NCBI GenBank assembly: GCA_027704905.1
Contig: CM051006.1
Location: 483,713-547,712, forward strand
DNA: 64,000 nucleotides
Source: Muraenolepis orangiensis
Taxonomy: Eukaryota > Chordata > Actinopteri > Gadiformes > Muraenolepididae
Reading direction: 5' to 3'
In this document: positions 1-10,079 of the stretch, piece by piece
How the letters are laid out: each line of letters begins with the position of its first letter
Position numbering within the stretch: position 1 is the stretch's first letter
Notes under the pieces: generated by a model
Database searches by the model: none
Seen by the model: only the letters and a program-made list of their open reading frames with translations
What the model was told of the DNA's origin: nothing
Made by a program: the position numbers and the translations under genes

Positions 1-2
1 GA

Positions 3-35
<33 letters not shown>

Positions 36-190
36 TAAGCAGGCAGACAGACAGACAGACCGACAGACAGAGAGAGAGACAGACATAAGCAGGCAGACAG
101 ACAGACAGACAGACAGACAGAGAGAGAGACAGACATAAGCAGGCAGACAGACAGACAGATATAGATAGATAGATAGAGGCAGGCAGACAG
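1..190. repeat. GACA/GGCA-type microsatellite, compound
   Basis: Imperfect (GACA)n with interspersed GCAGGCA and AGAGAG blocks, repeating as a higher-order unit of about 60 bases, then (GATA)n. It lies upstream of the first visible niban2 exon, so it is probably intronic. Confidence 0.9.
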
Positions 191-234
191 ATAGATAGAA
201 CTGGGTAGATGAGTGGACAGATACTGAGAGATTT

Positions 235-238
235 ATAC

Positions 239-312
<74 letters not shown>
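235..312. repeat. (AT)n microsatellite
   Basis: Almost uninterrupted alternating AT with ATGTAT interruptions. Probably in a niban2 intron. Confidence 0.9.
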
Positions 313-314
<2 letters not shown>

Positions 315-324
315 AAATACACTA

Positions 325-425
325 CACACTACAAGATTCAAGAATTGTATTTGCCATTTGCAACAAGTACAATGATATTCTTACTCCCCATTCCCTCCCG
401 CAGTATGAAATTCTGGAATATATAG
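325..425. repeat. dispersed repeat tail (AAGATTCAAGAA type)
   Basis: Contains AGATTCAAGAATTGTATTTG followed by a CAACAAGTACAATGA-like stretch. Related words recur at about 4830, 30815, 33600 and 59550, which suggests the 3' tail of a dispersed retroposon. The family cannot be named from sequence alone. Confidence 0.4.
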
Positions 426-662
426 ATATCTTTATATAGATATATATATATATCTATGAATATAGATACAGAGACAGAGAATGAGACAGAGTTAGAAAGA
501 CAGATCTATGAGCTACGAGGACAGACTTCTGCAGTGTAGCATAAACGCTAAGCTAGTATATAGTCTACAGTGGAAGATAAGCCACGCCTCCATTAACCCA
601 TGTATTAACTCTGTGTGTGTGTGCGCGTGTGCGTGTGCGTGCGTGTGCGTGTGTGTGTGTAG

Positions 663-770
663 AAATACGACTACGACAGCAGCACGGTGCGCAAGAAGTT
701 CTTCCGTGAGGCTCTGCTTCAGATCATCATCCCCTACATGCTTCAACACCTGACCCCGTCCTGCTCACCT
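663..770 (+). CDS. niban2: niban2 coding exon A
   Basis: Exon of 108 bases, phase 0 to 0, between a (TG)n-TAG acceptor at 661-662 and a GTGAGT donor at 771. It encodes the helical block with VRKKFFREALLQ. A 34-bp tandem repeat begins within 10 bases of the donor. Confidence 0.85.
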
Positions 771-1624
771 GTGAGTAACACCCGCCTCCAGCCCTCTGAT
801 AGGCTGACCTACCACCCGCCTCCAGCCCTCTGATAGGCTGACCTACCACCCGCCTCCAGCCCTCTGATAGGCTGACCTACCACCCGCCTCCAGCCCTCTG
901 ATAGGCTGACCTACCACCCGCCTCCAGCCCTCTGATAGGCTGACCTACCACCCGCCTCCAGCCCTCTGATAGGCTGACCTACCACCCGCCTCCAGCCCTC
1001 TGATAGGCTGACCTACCACCCGCCTCCAGCCCTCTGATAGGCCGACCTACCACCGATAGGTCAGCCTACCCCGTGGGTACAGCCCACGGGGTAGGCTGAT
1101 GGGATCCACTCTACCTCTGGGTGTAGTGGATCCCACAGGGGGTCACACAGGTGTCACCTGAGGGTGTGGACATCGAAACCTAAAAATCTAAATCTGGAGT
1201 TTTTGAATCCTCATTGGTCTCATGTCCTCTCAGATGAGTTCCTCTCATTAACCCGTCCTAGCATGAGGAGCAGTGGGTATCAGCTGTTGGATATACAGGG
1301 GAGCAGGGGAGGGGCTGGTGCCTTGCTCAAGGGCACTGAGGCAGTGACCAGGGGTTTAGGGACTTGAACCGGCGACCTTCCAGTTCCCAAGCCAAGCCCC
1401 CACAGACTGCCTCCCCATCATGGACGTAGTAACGGCTAATCAGCGTAATTCCCGCTGGTCCTTTAATGCTGACTTGTGTGTTTTGATTCTACAGGAGCTT
1501 CCTAAGTTCAAGGAGCTTATCTTTGAGGACTTCTCTCGCTTCCTATTGGTGGAGAACGTCTTTGAGGAGGTGGTGCTGCACTCTGTCACCAAGGACATCA
1601 TGATGGGTAAGCACACACACACGC

Positions 1625-1678
<54 letters not shown>

Positions 1679-2756
1679 TACATTACAGTACAGTCATTCA
1701 GCAGACACTTTTCTCCAAGCTAGTGTAAAGCGATCAGAGGACTCGCTCGGAGGACGGATCCGGCTACAGTTTTCTGAAGAGCTGAGTTTTTAGCCTGCGG
1801 CGGAAGATGGGCAGTGACTCTGCAGTCCTGACATCCGTGGGGAGTTCATTCCACACACACACACACACACACACACAAATGCAAGCACACATGCACTTGC
1901 ATACCCCACCGAATGATGGACTTGTCTCATGTTGGCAGACATATTCACGTCTATTGACCAAAATTGACCAAAGAATCTATTGACCTTCTCTTTTTGGCAG
2001 CTGTGATTTTCCTTTGGTGGAAATTTGGCATTTAACTCGCTGGTAGCTGGCAGATCACTTCTATGAAGGTTTGGTTTCCATCATTCCATCCCCCAGTCAC
2101 TAACCCTCTCTCTCCCCTTTTTCCCCCCTCTCTCTCCCCCTTCTCCCCCCTCTCTCTCCCCCTTCTCCCCCTTCTCTCCCCCAGCGGTGAAGGAGGCTGC
2201 GGTCCAGAGGCGCCACAACCTGTACCGGGACAGCATGGTGCTGACCAACAGCGACCCCAACCTCCACCTGCTGGGGGAGGCGGCCTCGGTGGACTGGGCC
2301 GCAAGGTTCCCCTCCTCCGACGACCAGGAGGACGACCAGGAGGACGACGACCTCAGAGGCAGCCTGACCTCGGCCAAGAGGCGCCGGCAGGTGGTCTCCA
2401 TGATCCAGCTGGACGGGGTCCCCCTGGAGTACGAGTCCTGCATGGAGGTGCCCGGGGTGGAGCAGATCCCCGAGGAGGAGGGCGAAGACCTAGGGCTGCA
2501 GGAGGAAGAGGAGGAGGAGGAAACCAGGTCACCCAAGTCCCCCGACAGCGTGCATGGGATCCGGGACCTGATCAACCCCATGGTGGAGGTTACGGAGGCG
2601 GAGGAAGGGGAGGCTGACAGGACGGAGGCGGCGTTGAGCGCCATGGTGACGGAGGACGGGCCGGTGGAGAGGAAGCTGACCCCCCCGGGGGAGGGAGCTG
2701 ACCCCCCGGGGAGAGGGAGGGGGGTGAGCAGCGAAGAGCCTCCCCGCATGACATGA
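663..2756 (+). CDS. niban2: niban2 (FAM129B-like), 3' part: last three coding exons
   Basis: Three exons (663-770, 1495-1606, 2185-2756) splice in phase to the C-terminal half of a Niban family protein. Vertebrate NIBAN2 is a membrane- and junction-associated phosphoprotein with an N-terminal PH domain (outside the window) that supports cell survival and is phosphorylated downstream of ERK. Visible hallmarks are FFREALLQIIIPYMLQHL, ELPKFKELIFEDFSRFL, the VKEAAVQRRHNLYRDSM block and NSDPNLHLL, followed by an acidic, low-complexity tail as in NIBAN2. NIBAN1 and NIBAN3 are less likely because of the VQR.HNLYRDS and DPNLHLL sequence. The N-terminal exons lie before base 1. The stop at 2754-2756 may be premature, because a coding-looking frame follows at once (see 2753-3013). 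Confidence 0.88.
779..1056. repeat. 34-bp minisatellite, 8 copies
   Basis: Near-identical 34-bp units (core CCTCCAGCCCTCTGATAGGC) run head to tail directly after the niban2 exon A donor. The last copy has one change (GGCCGACC). Confidence 0.95.
1061..1099. repeat. perfect 17-bp inverted repeat, 5-base loop
   Basis: The left arm 1061-1077 (TCAGCCTACCCCGTGGG) pairs exactly with 1083-1099 around the loop 1078-1082. It sits at the end of the 34-bp minisatellite and shares the GGTCAGCCTA word with the repeat in inverse orientation. Confidence 0.9.
1165..1415 (-). mobile_element. tRNA-derived SINE fragment, reverse orientation
   Basis: Reverse-complement copy of a SINE also seen at 43526 and 49770. 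The words CTTGCTCAAGGGCACTGAGG and GACTTGAACCGGCGACCTTC (the reverse of a tRNA B box), and a tail resembling AATCCTC-ATTGG, are shared. Confidence 0.7.
1495..1606 (+). CDS. niban2: niban2 coding exon B
   Basis: Exon of 112 bases, phase 0 to 1, with acceptor TTCTACAG and donor GTAAGC at 1607. It encodes ELPKFKELIFEDFSRF to VTKDIMM. A (CA)n microsatellite starts at the sixth intron base. Confidence 0.88.
1610..1680. repeat. (CA)n microsatellite next to the niban2 exon B donor
   Basis: About 33 CA units starting six bases into the intron. Confidence 0.95.
1681..1960. repeat. degenerate SINE-like remnant with a short (CA)n
   Basis: CATTCAGCAGACACTTTTCT and a TTCATTCCAC word resemble widespread fish interspersed repeats, and a second (CA)n lies at 1853-1876. 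The family is not named. Confidence 0.4.
2185..2756 (+). CDS. niban2: niban2 last coding exon
   Basis: Acceptor CTCCCCCAG ends at 2184 and the split codon gives AVKEAAVQRR. The exon encodes NSDPNLHLLGEAASVDW and then an acidic Glu/Asp-rich tail, including a run of Glu near 2505-2525. The frame stops at TGA 2754-2756, just after two C6-7/G4 homopolymer clusters at 2680-2710. Confidence 0.85.
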
Positions 2757-3013
2757 TGAAGAGGCTCATGGGAAACAACAGGAAACAGGAAGCGGCCGCC
2801 ATCGAGCAGGCCATACAGGAAATAGAGATCGCCGTGCAGGACACGGAGTTAGACGACGCGCCGGTGATGCCGGCGCCGAAGAGGAACGAGGGCTGGGACG
2901 AGGCCCGGCCAATCAGAAACGGTCTGGGAGGAGTGGACGCAAACGCAGAGAAGATGGACAACTTTGGGGAGGAAGTAGCGGCGCGCGTTTCCGACGTCGT
3001 TTGTGAGATTTAA
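2702..3013 (+). other. coding-like frame following the niban2 stop (possible frameshifted C-terminus)
   Basis: A different frame from the niban2 exon is open from 2702 to the TAA at 3011-3013. From ATG 2753/2756 it encodes a lysine- and glutamate-rich helix-like stretch (for example IEQAIQEIEIAVQDTELDD). It overlaps the niban2 stop as ATGATGA. Its composition looks coding, not UTR-like, and it carries no repeats. It may be the true fish C-terminus reached through an indel in the C/G homopolymers at 2680-2710, or merely open 3'UTR. I do not recognise it as a known domain. Confidence 0.35.
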
Positions 3014-4545
3014 GGAACTCACCATTGACCTTTGAACCATAAAAGGGTACATAATAAGCAAAGGACTTTTGGATTTGCTTGATATATCTTCTCTTCGTCT
3101 TATCTTTGCGAAACTACGCGCGACTACATTTCTAGGTTTTAGAAATGGTACAACATAAACGTGTCTTATTTATAACACACGCTCCAGACTCCAGTGACGT
3201 CTCCTGATCTACTGTTACAAACTCTACTTCGCTAGCATTTCAGAAACCTTTACAGTTTCCTTTTTAAAAGTACTTTCAAACACAGTACAGGGATTTAGTA
3301 TATATATATGTATATATATATATACACATATATATACACACCTGTATATGCTGCCACGTGATTGGCTGATTGGAGGGTAGCGTTATCAAGCAGGTGTACA
3401 GGTGTGCCTAATTAACTGGCCAATGAGTCTTTTCACGGCGTTATACCTTAGCAGTCCTCCAGGGGGTTCTATTGGTTTCTATTGGGGTCATCTTGATCCA
3501 TCCAAGCGTACGTCTTGTATATTAGAACTGTGACCCTTACCCCCGAGGCGTGGTTTCAAAATGGCCTCTGAAGTGTTTTTCCCCAGTGCTTGTGACCCAT
3601 TGCTGATAGGATTGTGTTCGATGATTGTTTTAATAAGGAGACACTGCTTTACTGCGTATATGTGCTTAATATGGAGTGTGTGTGTGTGTGTGTGTGGTTA
3701 AGAGATTGTTGGCTAAACGTTACTTGGATACAGGATGCATTGTGGATGGGAAAGGAGCATTTAAAGGTTAAAGTTAGGATGCTATGGTTTATGTGGTTAT
3801 TTTGTTTTGTAAAACAAACTACTAGCAACACACATAAAATGTGTTTTAAAAATGATTAGGAACTGGAATAATTAGGAACTGGAATAATTGTAAGTGGAAC
3901 TATATGGCAAGCATATTTTTTGCTCCATAATTGACCCCCTGTTGTGTGACCAATTACTGGTAAATGAATAGGAAGAAGCTTTCTTAAAGTTCATCAAAGA
4001 TGAGCTTGTGTCTGATAAGTGACTTGAGGAACAAGACGTGTAGTCACCGTAGTCCACCAGCAGAGGGCGCTGGTTCCATGTATTTTAGTTCTAAAAGTTT
4101 CCCCACTGGGTTTTGTGTTTGAGGCTATTATAGTTTAAGACATTCTGTAAGTAGCGTTACTGGCAGGGGATTATTGATCTTTCTACTGCTGAGGAGGAAC
4201 TTTGTGGTACATAACTGGTTTCACTTCCCTCAGACAACTTCCCTTCTCTCTTCAAGTCTGGACATTCCTTCCCGAAGGCTCATTTGAAAACTGTGTATTT
4301 TGAGGTTTCTAAACGTACATGACGAACGTTTTCTGACTTGTTAAAACTTCTTTCCTCAATTGTTTATCTTTATTTATTATATAAGTCAGTGACCCGGTCT
4401 CTCTCTCCTCTGTGCCGTCCTTGTTTTTGTTATGCTGTGTACATGTACGCGTATGAATGAATGAATTGCATTGCATATCTAATGGAATGATGTTTATTTA
4501 ATTATAATTATGAATGGAATAAACATACCGATTATATCAACTTTA
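2757..4545 (+). other. niban2: niban2 3'UTR
   Basis: Non-coding, AT-rich sequence following the last exon. It contains an AT/GT microsatellite at 3300-3345, a (GT)8 at 3678 and a direct duplication TAGGAACTGGAATAAT at about 3858-3890. The polyadenylation signal AATAAA at 4518-4523 is the best candidate 3' end. Confidence 0.55.
4518..4523 (+). terminator. candidate niban2 polyadenylation signal AATAAA
   Basis: Canonical hexamer in GGAATAAACA, in AT-rich sequence about 1.76 kb after the stop. Other evidence for the transcript end is lacking. Confidence 0.5.
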
Positions 4546-4805
4546 CTGCTGCTTGTTCTTTTAATCAGGTGATCTTGCAGGGTGTCGGGTCATCATAAAG
4601 TTACTGAACACACATTCTAACAGAGAGTTGACCATTTGTGGATGAGCGTCCCTAATATGATTGAACATGAATCGATAAGGATTTCAAATGACTCTCCAGA
4701 CCTGCCGTCCACCTGTATGCACACAGTGCAGGTCAGTGGGTCAGTGGAGCTGGACACACGCAGCTTTCATGGTCACTGTCGTATAAACACGACGTCCACA
4801 AGACG

Positions 4806-4990
4806 CTTCGTATTATTCGATTCGATTCGATTCGATTCGATTTAGATTCGATGTATTGTCATTGTGCGCAGCACAACTACATTAATGCGAAAATAATTTG
4901 GCATCGAACCAGAGTGCAAATGAAAGTGCATGTCTACTAAAAAACTACTACTAAAAACGGGTATAAAAATAACGTACAGTAGTTGTTATA
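4806..4990. repeat. dispersed repeat fragment with (ATTCG)n
   Basis: (ATTCG)5 followed by TGTATTGTCATTGTGCGCAG, related to the repeat tail at about 325 and 30815. Likely a LINE or SINE end next to the Gypsy LTR. Confidence 0.4.
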
Positions 4991-4999
4991 TGCTGATAA

Positions 5000-5117
5000 T
5001 AACCATACTCAGACACCGAGTCTCAGCTTTACGGCAACATATTAATTACATCGCAACACAGGTACATCGTAAAGCACAACCGGTGTCACGTTAGTTGTGA
5101 CAGCATACACAACATAG
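5000..5117 (-). repeat. Gypsy 3' LTR (short or partial)
   Basis: Shares CATACTCAGACACCGAG, CAGCTTTACGGCAACATATT, ACACAGGTACATCGTAAA and GTCACGTTAGTTGTGACAGC with 9926-10078. It lacks a roughly 38-base internal segment present in the other copy. Confidence 0.8.
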
Positions 5118-5269
5118 AAAACAACAAACCAACAACAAAGGCACACAGGGAACTCAACTCAACTTCTTGCATGCCACCAGACAGACGGAATGTTGCTGGC
5201 CCCACTGGCTCAGTAACCTGCATAGGTGTAGACCAGGACGACAGCAGCTTGTGGTCCCTGTGAGCCTGA

Positions 5270-5620
5270 CTAACTCTGACTTAGTCTAGGGTAGATGTCC
5301 AGCTGGATGTGTGTCCAAGGCTTGTCTGGCCAGTTCAGTGGCTGCAACGGCGGCAGTGTCGGAGGACCAGTTTTGCCGCTCACAAGGCAGGCTGTGCAGT
5401 CCCTTACCGTGGCCTCAATGTCTGTGTATGCCCGGCCACCACACCAGGTCCAACATCTCTGCTTCACGCTCATGATGCCCAGATGGCCCTCATGGGCTTC
5501 TCTCACCGATAGAAAGGTGCCAGGTCCTCTGGAAACTTTGGGAGCCAACCAGTGCGGATAAATGTGCAGAGCTTGGAGAACAAGGGGTCCTGCTCTGAGG
5601 CCAGCTGGAGGTCCTGAAGG
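5270..5620 (-). pseudogene. Gypsy integrase N-terminal fragment
   Basis: Encodes HEGHLG and, about 35 residues on, CTAC, which form the HHCC zinc-binding N-terminus of a retroviral-type integrase, followed by a Pro-rich linker. The catalytic core and C-terminus are not recognisable before the 3' LTR, so the domain is truncated. It overlaps the RNase H frame, which points to frameshifts. Confidence 0.8.
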
Positions 5621-5719
5621 GAGACTGTAGTCTGGAGTGGGCTATGGAGCATGTGGACGAGGTCGTACTCTGTGAGCATCTGGAGCAGGGTCGGGCGAGA
5701 GACCGGAGGTGGCACAGGA

Positions 5720-6130
5720 GAGCAAGTCTGCCACTACATTCTCGCAACCCGGGATAAACTGGGGTGAAGTTATATTGCCGGAGCCTCTCTGACCAGCGGT
5801 GGATCCTCAGCGGCCTGTGCCCTGTGCCCGATATCTCAAGAAGGGCTGTGAGAGCCTGGTGGTCAGTCCGCACTGTGAACGGTCGGCCATAGACATACAT
5901 GTGCCACCGTTCACACGCCCAAACACATGCTAGGGCCTCCCTCTCAGGGCTGAGGGCCCGAGAGGCGAAGGCGACGGGGCGCTCGATGCCAGCTGAGAAA
6001 GGACCCATCCCACAGCCATGTTTGACACGTCACAGGTGAGGAATGTGGGGCTTGAGAGGTCAAAGTGTGCGAGCACAGGTGGTGAGATTAGCTGAGTCTT
6101 CAGCTGCTGGACGGCTGCTGAACAGACACA
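5720..6130 (-). pseudogene. Gypsy RNase H region
   Basis: Typical Ty3/Gypsy RNase H words are visible: RPVAFASRALSP, EREALACVWACERWHMYVYG, FTVRTDHQALTALL. The first catalytic Asp block survives as TCDVSN in an adjacent frame at 6028-6045. Frame switches between 5930 and 6010 break it. Confidence 0.85.
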
Positions 6131-6134
6131 TATC

Positions 6135-6900
6135 CAGATCCATGGCACATCCTTCCTTAGCAGCTTGCATAGCGGGGCTGTGGTCGCAGAGTATTGGGGA
6201 AGTGTCATCACAAGAAATGAGGCGACTTGGGCTGGACAGGTGGGCTCTGGGAGACGCTGCACGTCCACATTTGACTGAAGTGGGCTGAGGCCCTCTGCAG
6301 TCAGGGGAAACCCCACAAAGATGACAGCGGTCATGGAGAAGACACATTTCTCCTCGTTCAGGGTGAGGTTGTGTTTGGCCAGCACGCTGAGCACCCGGCA
6401 CAGACATTCGTCATGGAGGGTAGGTGTTGAACCGTGCACTACGATGTCGTCGAGATAAATGACCACTCCGGGGATGCCTGTAATGATGGTGGACATAATC
6501 TTCTGAAAACAGCTGGGGGCAGAGCTGAGTCCAAACAACATCCTTGTGTACTGGAACACCTACTCGGTGTGGGTGACAAATGCGGTGAGGTAACGGTTGT
6601 CGGGGTGCAGCGGGATCTGCAAATAACCCTGGCGGAGGTCCAGCTTGGAGAAGGTTGTAAAACTGCGTGGTCAGTTCCTCCACCGTGGGCAGTGGGTATA
6701 TATCTTTGTTAACAGCTGAGGTCAACGCACACGAGCAGCCCCCCAGACTTCTTCTTGGCGACCACCAGATTCAAAATCCACGTTGATGCGTTGACTGGCT
6801 CGATGATGCCTGCCTGCTGCAGCTGCTGTAGCTCCTCAGACACTCCCTCGCAGAGGGCCAGGGGAATGCGACGTAGGGGTTGGATGACTGGCCGCACATC
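6135..6900 (-). pseudogene. Gypsy reverse transcriptase
   Basis: Covers GIIEPVNASTW through KKKSGGLLVCVDL, then a frame change, then LFGLSSAPSCFQKIM and the catalytic VIYLDDIVVHG, and the thumb region with LTLNEEKC. At least two frameshifts (near 6710 and 6560) make it inactive. Confidence 0.9.
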
Positions 6901-8960
6901 ATGTTTGAGGAGGGGCTGGTTGTTCCAGGAGTGTGAAGCCCAGGCCTGAGAACAAATCCAGGCCCATAAGGTCGGCGCCATGGCGTGACACTTGGAAAGT
7001 GAATGAGGGGAGAGTCCTGGGGCCATAGCGTACGGTGGTACTGAAGGGCCATAGCGTACGGTGGTACTGAAGGGCCATAGCGTACGGTGGTACTGAAGGG
7101 CCATAGCGTACGGTGGTACTGAAGGGCCATAGCGTACGGTGGTACTGAAGGGCCATAGCGTACGGTGGTACTGAAGGGCCATAGCGTACGGTGGTACTGA
7201 AGGGCCATAGCGTACGGTGGTACTGAAGGGCCATAGCGTACGGTGGTACTGAGGGCCATAGCGTACGGTGGTACTGAGGGCCATAGCGTACGGTGGTACT
7301 GAAGGGCCATAGCGTACGGTGGTACTGAAGGGCCATAGCGTACGGTGGTACTGAGGGCCATAGCGTACGGTGGTACTGAGGGCCATAGCGTACGGTGGTA
7401 CTGAGGGCCATAGCGTACGGTGGTACTGAAGGGCCATAGCGTACGGTGGTACTGAGGGGCCATAGCGTACGGTGGTACTGAAGGGCCATAGCGTACGGTG
7501 GTACTGAAGGGCCATAGCGTACGGTGGTACTGAAGGGCCATAGCGTACGGTGGTACTGAAGGGCCATAGCGTACGGTGGTACTGAGGGCCATAGCGTACG
7601 GTGGTACTGAAGGGCCATAGCGTACGGTGGTACTGAAGGGCCATAGCGTACGGTGGTACTGAAGGGCCATAGCGTACGGTGGTACTGAAGGGCCATAGCG
7701 TACGGTGGTACTGAAGGGCCATAGCGTACGGTGGTACTGAGGGCCATAGCGTACGGTGGTACTGAAGGGCCATAGCGTACGGTGGTACTGAAGGGCCATA
7801 GCGTACGGTGGTACTGAAGGGCCATAGCGTACGGTGGTACTGAGGGCCATAGCGTACGGTGGTACTGAAGGGCCATAGCGTACGGTGGTACTGAGGGCCA
7901 TAGCGTACGGTGGTACTGAAGGGCCATAGCGTACGGTGGTACTGAAGGGCCATAGCGTACGGTGGTACTGAAGGGCCATAGCGTACGGTGGTACTGAAGG
8001 GCCATAGCGTACGGTGGTACTGAAGGGCCATAGCGTACGGTGGTACTGAAGGGCCATAGCGTACGGTGGTACTGAGGGGCCATAGCGTACGGTGGTACTG
8101 AAGGGCCATAGCGTACGGTGGTACTGAAGGGCCATAGCGTACGGTGGTACTGAAGGGCCATAGCGTACGGTGGTACTGAGGGGCCATAGCGTACGGTGGT
8201 ACTGAGGGGCCATAGCGTACGGTGGTACTGAGGGCCATAGCGTACGGTGGTACTGAAGGGCCATAGCGTACGGTGGTACTGAAGGGCCATAGCGTACGGT
8301 GGTACTGAAGGGCCATAGCGTACGGTGGTACTGAAGGGCCATAGCGTACGGTGGTACTGAAGGGCCATAGCGTACGGTGGTACTGAGGGGCCATAGCGTA
8401 CGGTGGTACTGAAGGGCCATAGCGTACGGTGGTACTGAAGGGCCATAGCGTACGGTGGTACTGAAGGGCCATAGCGTACGGTGGTACTGAGGGGCCATAG
8501 CGTACGGTGGTACTGAGGGGCCATAGCGTACGGTGGTACTGAGGGCCATAGCGTACGGTGGTACTGAAGGGCCATAGCGTACGGTGGTACTGAAGGGCCA
8601 TAGCGTACGGTGGTACTGAAGGGCCATAGCGTACGGTGGTACTGAAGGGCCATAGCGTACGGTGGTACTGAAGGGCCATAGCGTACGGTGGTACTGAGGG
8701 GCCATAGCGTACGGTGGTACTGAAGGGCCATAGCGTACGGTGGTACTGAAGGGCCATAGCGTACGGTGGTACTGAAGGGCCATAGCGTACGGTGGTACTG
8801 AAGGGCCATAGCGTACGGTGGTACTGAAGGGCCATAGCGTACGGTGGTACTGAAGGTGCCCATCAGCTCGATTCTAGAGTTGCCATAGCCACGTAACACT
8901 GCAGATGGCGTGGCGAGTAAAAAAAATGTTGCACTGTTGAATAATTCAGCAGGGACACCG
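6899..8960 (-). pseudogene. Gypsy retropepsin split by a minisatellite
   Basis: The 5' part (8960-8865, minus strand) has TRGAAVSLLNNS where DTGAAVSLLN-type active sites are expected, then YGNSRIELMGTFSTTVRYG. The 3' part (7018-6899) resumes as FTFQVSRHGADLMGLDLF. Between them the STTVRYG coding stretch is tandemly amplified to 1.84 kb. The catalytic Asp is gone and the frame is broken, so no protease activity is expected. Confidence 0.8.
7019..8857. repeat. 26-bp minisatellite, about 70 copies
   Basis: Units of 26 bases (core GCGTACGGTGGTACTGAAGG), with scattered 25-base units lacking one A and 26-base units with GAGGGG for GAAGGG. Sequence divergence between units is close to nil apart from this one site. 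All three minus-strand frames are open. The seed is the protease segment encoding STTVRYGP. Confidence 0.97.
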
Positions 8961-9287
8961 CAGCCCCTCTAGTAACAATGAGCCGCTCACACCATCCAAC
9001 TCTACTGTGCAGGTCTGTAACAGCATGGGTGTGGCCCTCACAGTATGGATAGAGTGAATGGTGGTGGGTGAGGTGATAGAGTGAATGGTGGTAGGTGAGG
9101 TGCTCTGAGATGACGGTGGTCTTTGTGAAGTAGCTCGGGCAGAGCGGCAGACCCTAGAGAAATGGTTCTGTCTCCCACAGCGCTGGCATGTCTGTCCCCT
9201 GGCAGGACAGATCAGGGCCCTGGTAGCGTGTGATGAGGAGCCACAATTACCACAGCTCTGGCGTGTGGTTGTGCACTGGCGCCCCAC
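8946..9287 (-). pseudogene. Gypsy nucleocapsid zinc knuckles
   Basis: Encodes CGNCGSSSHATRALICPARG and CQRCGRQNHFSRVC. The second is a good CX2CX4HX4C knuckle and the first is a looser variant. A Ser/Thr-rich linker follows and then VELDG at the start of the protease. Confidence 0.85.
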
Positions 9288-9372
9288 TAGGTGGCCGCCA
9301 GAGTCCTCATGAAGGGAGACTTTGGTTTGGTGACCGTGAAGGATGTCTTACTTGCTGCGCTGCGAGCCTGGG

Positions 9373-9938
9373 CTAGGAGAGGGCGTGGCCAGCTAGCTCT
9401 AATGCGAATCCCGCAGCCGACTCGACTTTGAACGCTATGTCCACAGCCTTGGTGAGGGTTAGATCGTCAGGAGCCATTATCAGTCTCTCTCTTACTGTGG
9501 GGTCGTCTGTCTGCTCTGCCAGCTGATCTCTCATAATTTTGTCCTGTAGCCAAATTTTCATACGCTAGCCAAACCCCGCGAATGGGCGATGTATTGGTGA
9601 GCTGACTCACCCTCTCTGTCTGCGTGGAGAAACTAAATCCTTTGTAGGATCACGTTTTGCGGGGCAGTGAAATGTCCAGACAGTAGCCTCACACAATCCA
9701 CGTAGGCAGCGGCGTCTCCGAGGCTCTTAACAATCCGCTGACACTCGATGCCGAGACAGTGTGTCAGCATGGCTTGTTTACCAGCCAGCGCATCCACATT
9801 GAGGACCGTAACGAGGGTCTCGAATGCCTCATGCCAGCGAGTCCACGGAACGGGAGGCTCGCCGGGCCGCGGGGGGAATGAAACGGTGGTGGGAATGAAA
9901 ACTCCATTATATTCCTGATTATGAACATACTCAGACAC
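9373..9938 (-). pseudogene. Gypsy gag fragment
   Basis: Two open blocks, 9938-9633 and 9561-9373, carry gag-like sequence: PVPWTRWHEAFETLVTVLN, CLGIECQRIVKSLG, then DKIMRDQLAEQTDDPTVRER. A frame break separates them near 9565-9632. The first block begins inside or next to the 5' LTR. Confidence 0.8.
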
Positions 9939-10078
9939 CGAGTTAGAACGTGGCGACTGTCTTTACTGAAGACTTAGTCAGAACAGCTTTACGGCAACAT
10001 ATTAATTACGTTGTAACACAGGTACATCGTAAACCATAACATGAGTCACGTTAGTTGTGACAGCATACACAGCAGGTA
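9926..10078 (-). repeat. Gypsy 5' LTR (short or partial)
   Basis: Direct repeat of 5000-5117 with an extra internal segment (TTAGAACGTGGCGACTGTCT onward). Shares GTCACGTTAGTTGTGACAGC. Confidence 0.8.
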
Positions 10079-10079
10079 T

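Noticed and set aside
2753..3013. Separate small gene starting at ATG 2753
   Set aside because: Eukaryotic reinitiation at an overlapping stop is unlikely. A frameshifted niban2 tail or open UTR explains it better.
7019..8857. CRISPR-like regular array
   Set aside because: Units are contiguous with no unique spacers, and the host is a vertebrate genome.
6709..8899. Three overlapping open frames of 666-708 codons on the minus strand
   Set aside because: They are the same 26-bp minisatellite read in three frames, joined to decayed protease and RT sequence. Openness in all frames is a property of the unit, not evidence of a protein.
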